Assembly: GCA_947453585.1 (NCBI GenBank)
Contig: CANGHQ010000138.1
Location: 1 to 5,792, forward strand
Length of the DNA stretch: 5,792 bases
Source of the DNA: Burkholderiales bacterium
GTDB taxonomy: Bacteria; Pseudomonadota; Gammaproteobacteria; Burkholderiales; Burkholderiaceae_C
Direction of reading: 5' to 3'
Each line of letters begins with the position of its first letter. Positions within the stretch are counted from its first letter, which is position 1. The translations under genes were made by a program, and so were the position numbers. The notes under the pieces are model-generated. The model was not told the origin of the DNA, searched no databases, and saw only the letters and a program-made list of their open reading frames with translations. Below, piece after piece: positions 1 to 5,277 of the stretch.

Positions 1-524
1 AGCGCCTGTTCCACCAGCAGCGCCAGCGCCTTGTTGGAGTCAATTGCCTCCGAGCCGCCGCGCAGGATGCAGGCGTTGCCACTTTTGATGCTCAGACTCG
101 CAGCCTCAATGGTCACGTTGGGGCGGCTTTCGAAAATCATGCCGAACACGCCAATGGGCACGCGCATCTGGCCGACGCGGATGCCGCTGGGCTGCTGCTT
201 CATGCCGATGATCTCGCCAATCACGTCCGCCATGGCGGCGAGCTGTTCGCAGCCCTGCGCGCAGGTTTCCAGCACAGCCGGGGTGAGCTTGAGGCGGTCT
301 ACCAGGGGCGCGGCCAGACCGGCGGCGCGGGCGCGGTCCAGGTCTTTGGCGTTGTCGAGTTGCAGCGCGGCGGTGTTCTCGCGCAGCAAGGCGGCCAGGC
401 GCTTGAGTGCGCGGTTTTTGACTGCGGTGGACGCGCTGGCCATCAGGGCGCTGGCGGCCTTGGCCTGGGCGCCTAGGGTGTGGGCGTAGTCGGAAATGGA
501 TTGGGGCGTGGAAGTAGCGGTCAT
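1..524 (-). CDS. proA: Gamma-glutamyl phosphate reductase ProA, N-terminal part (cut by window edge)
   Basis: ProA catalyses the NADPH-dependent reduction of gamma-glutamyl phosphate to glutamate-5-semialdehyde, the second step of proline synthesis in the cytoplasm. The visible 174 residues start MTATSTPQSISDYAHTLG and run in frame off the left edge; the family is about 420 residues, so the catalytic cysteine lies outside. Family signatures seen are a helical N-terminus with KNRALKRLAALLREN (36-50), VDRLKLTP (75-82), RVGQMRVPIGVFG (116-128) and the cofactor-domain stretch MIFESRPNVTIEAASL (129-144), followed by SGNACILRGGSEA (148-160). The ATG at 524-522 gives the expected N-terminus. A GGTGA lies about 10 bases upstream, so the ribosome binding site is modest. 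The gene lies 76 bases downstream of the pilin operon on the same strand. It is metabolically unrelated to pili, so co-orientation need not mean co-regulation. Confidence 0.96.
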   Translation of the reverse strand, partial: MTATSTPQSISDYAHTLGAQAKAASALMASASTAVKNRALKRLAALLRENTAALQLDNAKDLDRARAAGLAAPLVDRLKLTPAVLETCAQGCEQLAAMADVIGEIIGMKQQPSGIRVGQMRVPIGVFGMIFESRPNVTIEAASLSIKSGNACILRGGSEAIDSNKALALLVEQA

Positions 525-557
525 GGAGCAATTTTCACCGATGGGGCGTTGCCGACC

Positions 558-563
558 ATTGTG
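558..563 (-). promoter_or_regulatory. Possible -10 element of a proA promoter (weak)
   Basis: The 76-base gap between the pilX-like stop and the proA start contains CACAAT on the minus strand, 33 bases before the proA ATG. It resembles a housekeeping -10 hexamer at a sensible distance. I see no good -35 hexamer 16-18 bases upstream. A short GGGGC/GCCCC inverted repeat overlaps it. The same gap shows no convincing terminator for the pilin operon, so read-through into proA cannot be excluded. Confidence 0.2.
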
Positions 564-600
564 CCCCGGTTGAGGCGGTCGCTCCTGATGGGCAAAGGCG

Positions 601-2664
601 TCAGAGGTAGCGCGAATACAGGATAGACACCACAGCGGCGCCCGCCGAACTGCCGCCCGCGCCGCCGGCGCTGCCTGCGGCCAGCGTGGCGGGCAATGCG
701 CGCATGTCAATGGCGGTACTGGCGCCCAAAGTCGCATTTTTGCTGGCCTGACTGGCATTGGCCACGCCAGACCCCTGCGAGCTGACATAGCCCCGGATGG
801 TGGTCGAGCCGCCGCTGGAAAACGCGTTGCCCGCCAACACATAGCCGTTGATCGAGTTACCACTGAGCGCCACGTTGCCCCCGACGTAGCTGCTGGCGCT
901 GTAACTGGCACCGCTAAAACTGCCCGCCATGAAGGCGTAGCTGCCCAAGCCGCTGGCGGCGGTCGGGTCAAAACTGGCGGTGGCCAGGTTGCAAAAGTTG
1001 CTGGGATAGTTGCTGATCGCTGCACCCGCAGCCGTAGTGCAAATACCCAGGGGCGCATAGGTAGTGCCGCCCACCTTGCCCGAGTAGCCGGCGTAGTTGG
1101 GTGCGTAAACGGTGTGATTGCCGCTGGTGGTGATGTTGGCCGTGGCAATAAAGGTGTTGTAGTAGGTGCCGGTACTGGCGTCCAGGCTGCCGCTGAACCA
1201 GGCCACGCCGGGGCGCATGCCTTCATTCGTGTTCGTCGCCAGCGTCCAGGTGCCCGCTGCATAAGACAGGCATTGGGTATTGTTCGCGTTGGTGCACAGG
1301 TCCAGCGTTTTGTTGCCTGAGCTGCAGTTGTCGCCGCTGAAACTGCACGCATAGCGCATGCCGCCAGCCCGGCCGGTGGTGCCAATGTAGTAGCTGCCGT
1401 CGCTCACGCCGTTCACGTTCTTGATGTCCACCTTGAGGTCGCTGCCGCTCACATAAAAGGCGTAATTGGCATACGTGCGGTAGTCGGTGGCGTTAAATGG
1501 CGCATCGGCCTGGATGGTCACCGGCTGAACCGGCGTGATGGTGGGGCTCGCGCCACCGGTGGTGACTGTGCCTTGGTAATTGCGGCCATTGAGCACCACT
1601 TGCCCGCCCACGGTGCCGTTGACCGAGGCATTCCAGTTGTTGAGCACCAAGTCAATGGCGGCAGTCAGGAAATCAATGCTGCCGCTGCCGATGTAGACGT
1701 TTTTGCGGGACTTGACGGTGGAAGCAGAACCGGAGCCGCTGCCCAAGTCCACGCCCGGACCGTAGGCCGGCGCCGCGCAGGTGGCCGCAAGCGTTGCACT
1801 GCCCGCAAAACCGCTGGCGCTGCAGCTGTCGGTAAAGCTGGTGTCACCAATCGCCGCCAAGGTGCCGTTGCCCCGGGTGCCCATGGATATCGAGCCATTG
1901 GCCGTAGCCACACCCGTCACACTGGCGCCTCCGCTGCCACAGAAATGGCGCCGTGCATTGACGGTGACCGACTGCGTGGAGCCGCCGATGACGACGTCGC
2001 AGTTGGAATTCAAGACCTGAAAGCTCGAACTGCTGCCTAGGTGGATGGTGCCGGTGGCGTTGATCGTGTTGGCACCCGTGATGTTGTATCCGCCAGTCAT
2101 TACATCGCCGCCCACATTGAGCACCGCTTGTTCGGCAGTGGCCGCTTGGACGGTAATGCTGCCACCCAGCTGGGTGCTCATGCCGGACTTGAATGCAGTG
2201 GTCAAGGAGCCCAGGCTGCTGGTGCCGGCCGTGACCCCGTAGTTCACGTCCAGCGTCACCGTGGTCTTGGCTTTGGGAACGGCCGCTGCGGTAATTCCTG
2301 TGATGCGGGCCAGAAAATTACTGCTGGTAGAGGCCGGCAAGAGCGCGGCGCTCACACCCATGTCGCTGGAAAAACTCAGGGGCGTGTTGGCAGACGACGC
2401 CTGCACACTGGCCAGCAAGGTGGCGCGCTGCGCGCTGGTGAGCCCCTGCAGGTACTGGCGCACCATCTCGGCGCCGGCCCAGGCGTTCATCTGGGCCTGG
2501 GTTTGGGCATGTACCGTCATGCTCTGGTCTTGGCTGCTGCGCACCTGCTGCACCACGGCAAAGGTGCTGGCCATCACCGCCAGCCCCACCAGCAGCGCCA
2601 TCATCACCGTGGCCACGCCCCGCTGGCGGCGTGCGGGTGCTGGCGGCGTGCGTGCGCAATTCAT
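601..2664 (-). CDS. pilX: Large PilX/GspK-like minor pilin with long beta-rich extracellular region (687 aa)
   Basis: Probable filament-tip minor pilin with an oversized C-terminal domain. The start is the ATG at 2664, 4 bases after the pilW stop with AAGG 9 bases upstream; the frame is open further upstream to 2718, but that would overlap pilW. Seen: a basic 16-residue leader ending RRQRG, then VATVMMALLVGLAVMAS as cleavage site plus membrane helix (about 17-40). Position +5 is Met, not Glu; this is the pattern of GspK and many PilX-type pilins. A PilX_N-like amphipathic helix follows (about 45-75). Beyond about 165 the chain is rich in Gly, Ser, Thr, Ala and Asn with alternating strand patterns such as NVGGDVMTGGYNITG and VGGNVALSGNSINGYVLAG, suggesting a beta-solenoid. 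The mature part holds only three Glu. Ten cysteines form five close pairs (222/242, 281/296, 440/447, 457/465, 542/558). It ends with a Gly/Ala/Ser linker and VVSILYSRYL. Ordinary PilX is about 170-200 aa. The class call is fairly sure; the function is inferred. Confidence 0.8.
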   Translation of the reverse strand: MNCARTPPAPARRQRGVATVMMALLVGLAVMASTFAVVQQVRSSQDQSMTVHAQTQAQMNAWAGAEMVRQYLQGLTSAQRATLLASVQASSANTPLSFSSDMGVSAALLPASTSSNFLARITGITAAAVPKAKTTVTLDVNYGVTAGTSSLGSLTTAFKSGMSTQLGGSITVQAATAEQAVLNVGGDVMTGGYNITGANTINATGTIHLGSSSSFQVLNSNCDVVIGGSTQSVTVNARRHFCGSGGASVTGVATANGSISMGTRGNGTLAAIGDTSFTDSCSASGFAGSATLAATCAAPAYGPGVDLGSGSGSASTVKSRKNVYIGSGSIDFLTAAIDLVLNNWNASVNGTVGGQVVLNGRNYQGTVTTGGASPTITPVQPVTIQADAPFNATDYRTYANYAFYVSGSDLKVDIKNVNGVSDGSYYIGTTGRAGGMRYACSFSGDNCSSGNKTLDLCTNANNTQCLSYAAGTWTLATNTNEGMRPGVAWFSGSLDASTGTYYNTFIATANITTSGNHTVYAPNYAGYSGKVGGTTYAPLGICTTAAGAAISNYPSNFCNLATASFDPTAASGLGSYAFMAGSFSGASYSASSYVGGNVALSGNSINGYVLAGNAFSSGGSTTIRGYVSSQGSGVANASQASKNATLGASTAIDMRALPATLAAGSAGGAGGSSAGAAVVSILYSRYL

Positions 2665-2668
2665 GGGC

Positions 2669-3343
2669 TCAGGCCTTGAAGTTGAACAGGCACTGCTGCT
2701 CATTGAGTGCTGCGCCACTGCGGCTGGTGCTGGCGATGGTGATCAGCACTTTGCCGCTGGTGGAGGTCAGGCCAAAGGGCTTGCAGGCGCCCGCGGCGGC
2801 ATTGAAACTGATTTTGGTCTGGTTGTAGGCGGCACTGGCCTGGTTGGCGGGGCGTTCTACCCACGGCGTGCTGGTCCAGGCCAGCGCGTTCCAGCCAGAG
2901 ACATTGCCGCTGCAGCAGGCTACCGGCCCCAGGTAATACAGGCCGCCGGTGCCGTCGCTGGCATCTTGGTACAACAAGCCGGCGCACTGCGCGGCAGCGC
3001 CTGTTTGCATGGCCCACAGCACGGCGTTGCCGCTGGCGCCAAGGGCAGCCACGCTGCCGCTCAATGTGCTGCCCGACAAACTTGCACCCGAAAGCACCTT
3101 GAGTTGCGTGCCAAGCACCGAACCCGCAATACCAAAGCCCGCGTCTTGCGTGGCGATGCCTGCGCGCAGCAGGGCCGAGGTCACTTGCGCGTCGGCTGCT
3201 GCGTCCTGCCCGGCCTGGCCGGTAAAGCGGTTCGACACCTTGAACATCGACATCATGGCCAGGGCCACCACCACGGACACCAGCAAACCCACCATCAGGC
3301 TCACCAAAGATTCCCCCGATTGGCGGCGTGCGCTGTGTCGCAT
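2669..3343 (-). CDS. pilW: PilW-like (GspJ-class) minor pilin lacking Glu+5
   Basis: 224-residue type IV minor pilin, expected in the inner membrane and then in the tip complex with PilV and PilX. The leader MRHSARRQSG (1-10) is short, basic and ends in Gly; the helix ESLVSLMVGLLVSVVVALAM (11-30) follows. The next stretch, with FKVSNRF and then LLRAGIATQDAGFGIAG (58-74), resembles the PilW/GspJ segment that often reads near QNAGYGI. Cysteines lie at 120, 143, 144, 187 and 218, with CC and a C-terminal QQCLFNF, so disulfides are likely in the globular part. Oddity: PilW proteins normally read G|xSLVE with Glu at +5; here Ser is at +5 and Glu at +1. The ATG at 3343 follows the pilV stop by 11 bases, with AAGGCGG as ribosome binding site. 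Position and order support PilW; sequence beyond the N-terminus is weakly diagnostic. Confidence 0.82.
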   Translation of the reverse strand: MRHSARRQSGESLVSLMVGLLVSVVVALAMMSMFKVSNRFTGQAGQDAAADAQVTSALLRAGIATQDAGFGIAGSVLGTQLKVLSGASLSGSTLSGSVAALGASGNAVLWAMQTGAAAQCAGLLYQDASDGTGGLYYLGPVACCSGNVSGWNALAWTSTPWVERPANQASAAYNQTKISFNAAAGACKPFGLTSTSGKVLITIASTSRSGAALNEQQCLFNFKA

Positions 3344-3354
3344 GGTCGCCCGCC

Positions 3355-3858
3355 TTATTGACCGAAACTCAGCACGCCACTGCCGCCCAAGGTGGCGCTG
3401 GCCACCGCTCCGGCATTGGTCGTGGCCAGCGTGGCGGGACGGGTCAGACTGACCGTGGCGCTCTGGTTGGCCCCGGTAACCGTGGGTGTGAGCGTGCTGC
3501 AGCTCAGGGCGTAGGGCACGGTCACGGTGGTGGCGGTGGCCGCAGCACCTGCGGCGTTCACATTGTTCAGGAGCAGGTCAAAGCTGCGCGCGCCTCCGCT
3601 GGCGCACCAGGCACTCAGGTCGCTGGGCGCAGCCAGTAGACCGCGCATCTGCAAGACCGCCATGTTTTGGGTGCTGGCATTGCGCTGCACCGCCAGTGCC
3701 CGGGCAGCGCTGTAGCTCATGCCCAGGCCTAGCGATGCGCTCACCACCACGCCCACCATGGCCTCGATCAGCATGCTGCCACGCTGACCGCGCGCAACGC
3801 TGGCTCCGCCAAGGCGCTGCCTTGGGAAAGTGCTAGAGCAGCGAGCGGGATACGTCAT
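3355..3858 (-). CDS. pilV: PilV-like (GspI-class) minor pilin
   Basis: 167-residue minor pilin of the PilV type, taken to bridge the priming complex (FimT, PilW, PilX) to the filament. The prepilin signature is GQRG|SMLIEAMVGVVVSASLG, with cleavage after Gly27, Ser at +1 and the usual Glu at +5. GSMLIEA is typical of betaproteobacterial PilV. The helix runs about 28-57, and a single cysteine pair (85, 120) could form the globular-domain disulfide. The start is decided by a strong GGAGG 8 bases before the ATG at 3858; a longer frame from 3903 has no such support. The start lies inside fimT (26-base overlap), indicating translational coupling. The 27-residue leader is longer than the common 6-15 and rich in Arg. 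The rest is Ala/Thr/Ser-rich with little family-specific signal. Confidence 0.83.
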   Translation of the reverse strand: MTYPARCSSTFPRQRLGGASVARGQRGSMLIEAMVGVVVSASLGLGMSYSAARALAVQRNASTQNMAVLQMRGLLAAPSDLSAWCASGGARSFDLLLNNVNAAGAAATATTVTVPYALSCSTLTPTVTGANQSATVSLTRPATLATTNAGAVASATLGGSGVLSFGQ

Positions 3859-4330
3859 TGGCCGATCCTCCGCGCGAAAGGGTGTAGCCATAGACCGTGC
3901 CACTGGTGGGCACGCCCCGGTTGTTGATAGCCACGGTGACCGCGCTGCTGCTGGTCACGCTGCTGCCGCCCAGGGTCATGCTGATGGCAGCCGGAAAGTC
4001 AGCCGACCACAGCACATTGGCGCCGCCCGTAGCGCAAGCCGCGCCGGCCGGGTCGCCCTTGCAGACGTACACGGCGCGCGTGCTGGCGCCGGTGACCACT
4101 TTGATACCCGCCGCGGCCGCAGTGCTGGGCGCCGCCTCGGGGTTGCGCAGCGCCAAGGCCTTGGCCAAGCCGTAAGCCGATAGCAGCTTGCTGTTGGCGT
4201 CCTTGATTTGCCGGCTGTAAGTCCAGTCTGAAAGATAGGGCGCACTGGCCAGCAGCACCATGGAGGTGATGCTGAGTGACACCATCAGCTCAATGAGCGT
4301 AAAACCGCGCTGAGGCGAAGAATTTTGCAT
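3833..4330 (-). CDS. fimT: FimT/FimU-like (GspH-class) minor pilin
   Basis: 165-residue minor pilin of the GspH/FimT class, expected next to PilV in the tip complex. Leader MQNSSPQRG (1-9), cleavage G|FTLIELMVSLSITSMVLLAS with Phe+1 and Glu+5, helix about 10-38. The segment ANSKLLSAYGLAKALALRN (45-63) matches the FimT/GspH pattern in which a helix ends in xxAxSEAixRn, although SEA is here GLAKAL. Cysteines at 90 and 99 enclose KGDPAGAA, a likely small disulfide loop. The C-terminal beta region has VAINNRGVPTSG and ends SRGGSANDVSRSLL. The DNA-binding GRxR tail described for some competence FimT proteins is not seen. I chose the ATG at 4330: it gives a normal 9-residue leader and has GTGGTGG just upstream. 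Two GTG codons at 4339 and 4336 would add only three residues, the first overlapping the pilE-like stop. Confidence 0.85.
   Translation of the reverse strand: MQNSSPQRGFTLIELMVSLSITSMVLLASAPYLSDWTYSRQIKDANSKLLSAYGLAKALALRNPEAAPSTAAAAGIKVVTGASTRAVYVCKGDPAGAACATGGANVLWSADFPAAISMTLGGSSVTSSSAVTVAINNRGVPTSGTVYGYTLSRGGSANDVSRSLL
3867..3871 (-). promoter_or_regulatory. Strong ribosome binding site of pilV inside fimT
   Basis: GGAGG on the minus strand, 8 bases before the ATG at 3858. It is the best Shine-Dalgarno match in the operon. It fixes the pilV start at 3858 rather than at the upstream in-frame start at 3903, and it lies within the last codons of the fimT-like gene. Confidence 0.75.
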
Positions 4331-4338
4331 GGCCACCA

Positions 4339-4908
4339 CTACCAGGAAGTAAATCCGCAGGAATTGTCCGCAGACACGCTGCGCACGTTTTCATTGCTCA
4401 AGCTCAGCACGCAGCTGCCCGACATGGCGCTGCCGTTGCCGGTGGCCCTGACGGTGTAACTGGCGCTGGTGGTGACCACGGAGTAGCTGAAGTAATTGCC
4501 CTGAGCTGGCGACCAGCCGCTGAAGTCGTTCAGGCCAGTGCTGGCCGTGCGGCTGGTGGTAAGGGCGGGAATCGTGGTCTCGGTGGCATAGGCGCTGGGG
4601 AAGCTCAGGGTCTTCTGGAAGGTGTTTTCCAGCGCCAGCGACATGCCCACCAGATCAGAGGTGGCCGCCTGCGCCCGGCTTTTGGTGACATAGTTTTTGT
4701 ACGAAGGCAGCGCAATGCTGGCCAAAATCCCCAGCACCGCCACCACAATCAACAGCTCGATCAGGGTAAAAGCGCCTTGCTTTTTCACCCCCGCTAAGGG
4801 CACTCGACGCAACCCGGCGCTAGGGCTCGCCGGTGTTTCCGAGAAGCGGCCTCCAAGCAGACCCAATGCCTTGACCAGTCTGCCATTAAAGTTAAAGAAC
4901 TCACTCAT
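4339..4908 (-). CDS. pilE: PilE-like type IV pilin with unusually long leader
   Basis: Type IVa pilin or major-like minor pilin, first gene of the operon. The mature part is clear: FTLIELLIVVAVLGILASIA with Glu+5, then PSYKNYVTKSRAQAATSDL, the standard pilin helix. The C-terminal domain carries GNYFSYSVVTTSASYTVRA and a disulfide loop between Cys166 and Cys184 near the end (GFTSW), as in PilE. Mature length is 143, normal for the family. The N-terminus is doubtful. From the ATG at 4908 the leader would be 46 residues, no Shine-Dalgarno precedes it, and the extra stretch uses codons rare here (AGA, GGA, CGA, TTA). A GTG at 4788 would give VKKQGA|FTLIE, a normal 6-residue leader, but its ribosome binding site is also poor. 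The residue at -1 is Ala after Gly, where Gly is normal. The TAG overlaps the possible GTG start of fimT. Confidence 0.85.
   Translation of the reverse strand: MSEFFNFNGRLVKALGLLGGRFSETPASPSAGLRRVPLAGVKKQGAFTLIELLIVVAVLGILASIALPSYKNYVTKSRAQAATSDLVGMSLALENTFQKTLSFPSAYATETTIPALTTSRTASTGLNDFSGWSPAQGNYFSYSVVTTSASYTVRATGNGSAMSGSCVLSLSNENVRSVSADNSCGFTSW
4789..4860 (-). repeat. Possible inserted or dispersed repeat segment at the 5' end of the pilE-like gene
   Basis: This stretch sits between the AT-rich upstream region with its ATG and the codons for the true prepilin signature. It contains a GC-only inverted repeat, CCGGCG and CGCCGG separated by 8 bases (about 4814-4833). Its translation (GRFSETPASPSAGLRRVP) has no resemblance to a prepilin leader. 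Codons rare elsewhere in the operon cluster here. I infer that a short palindromic element may have landed in the leader region; only one copy is in the window, so repetition is untested. Confidence 0.3.
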
Positions 4909-5021
4909 AAAACAATTTTAATAGATAAATGTAATTTTTGTGAATTTAAACATTAGTAACAATTTGAACTTACATCCAGTAGCCGTCGCCATTCCCCCTC
5001 AGACCACCACTGACGCCACTT

Positions 5022-5037
5022 TGCAGGCCACGTGCCC
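5022..5037 (-). promoter_or_regulatory. Candidate sigma-54 (RpoN) promoter for the pilin operon
   Basis: The minus strand reads GGGCACGTGGCCTGCA. Against the RpoN consensus TGGCACGNNNNTTGCA it matches 10 of 12 fixed positions, with the required GG (5036-5035) and GC (5024-5023) exactly 10 bases apart. It would start transcription near 5011, about 100 bases before the ATG at 4908, and points the right way. Pilin genes of several proteobacteria are RpoN/PilR-dependent, which fits. The upstream AT-rich block could serve for DNA bending or activator binding, but I see no definite PilR or IHF site. An alternative reading is a CACGTG-centred near-palindrome. Confidence 0.5.
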
Positions 5038-5201
5038 TTGCCATAGCTGGGAAAGTCGCCTAGAGACCGAATGATTTGCAGCGTTTGGCAAGACAAGAAG
5101 AACCCACACAGAAATTATGACGTCGCGACTATTAAATAAATTGACGAATATCACATGAAAATCATTTTTTCACCAATTCGGCATTCATCATGCATGCAGC
5201 T

Positions 5202-5244
5202 ACGGAAACGCAAAGCACAGGCGACAACACTGGCTTTGCGCCGT
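5202..5244 (-). terminator. Hairpin downstream of holA, possible terminator
   Basis: A perfect 8-base inverted repeat, CGCAAAGC (5209-5216) and GCTTTGCG (5233-5240), is extended inward by CAG/CTG across a one-base bulge and outward by ACGG/CCGT across three unpaired A. On the minus strand it begins about 34 bases after the holA stop. Only TTT follows the main stem, so the U-tract is short; it may be a weak intrinsic terminator or an RNA 3'-end stabiliser separating holA from the pilin operon. Confidence 0.45.
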
Positions 5245-5277
5245 CACGCAATAGCCCGGCAGGACGAAAAGAGGGAG

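Larger units (their letters stand above)
4909..5277. other. 369-base intergenic region between holA and the pilin operon
   Basis: No gene is supported here. Reading toward the pilins there is a long hairpin just after holA, then an AT-rich block (about 5105-5180) with TTTATTTAATAG-like stretches and a small TGAAAA/TTTTCA inverted repeat (5156-5172). Next come a GC-richer block with the sigma-54-like site, and a second AT-rich block (about 4909-4975) immediately before the pilE-like ATG. A 24-codon frame (4992-4918) ends 9 bases before that ATG, but I do not call it a gene. Confidence 0.6.

Noticed and set aside
106..531. Other frames over the proA region, on both strands
   Set aside because: The proA frame is clear by its motifs and runs off the edge; the competing frames encode Arg/Pro/Ala-rich nonsense.
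1573..2040. Plus-strand and alternate minus-strand frames inside the large pilX-like gene
   Set aside because: They are shadows of the 687-codon frame, with compositionally biased translations and no ribosome binding site or family signature.
2665..2718. Upstream in-frame extension of the pilX-like gene
   Set aside because: It would overlap pilW by 50 bases and lengthen the leader beyond 30 residues; the ATG at 2664 gives a basic 16-residue leader 4 bases after the pilW stop.
2261..3361. Long plus-strand open frame of 366 codons opposite the pilW and pilX-like genes
   Set aside because: Its translation has no recognisable domain and is rich in Gly, Ala, His and Arg, typical of the antisense of GC-rich coding DNA. 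The minus-strand pilin frames explain the region.
3859..3903. Upstream in-frame extension of pilV
   Set aside because: The strong GGAGG lies within this extension and directs initiation at 3858; the extension itself has no good ribosome binding site and increases the overlap with fimT.
5122..5129. GTCGCGAC palindrome and the TGCATGCA palindrome (5190-5197) as operators
   Set aside because: Short palindromes of this size are common by chance, and no known operator is matched.
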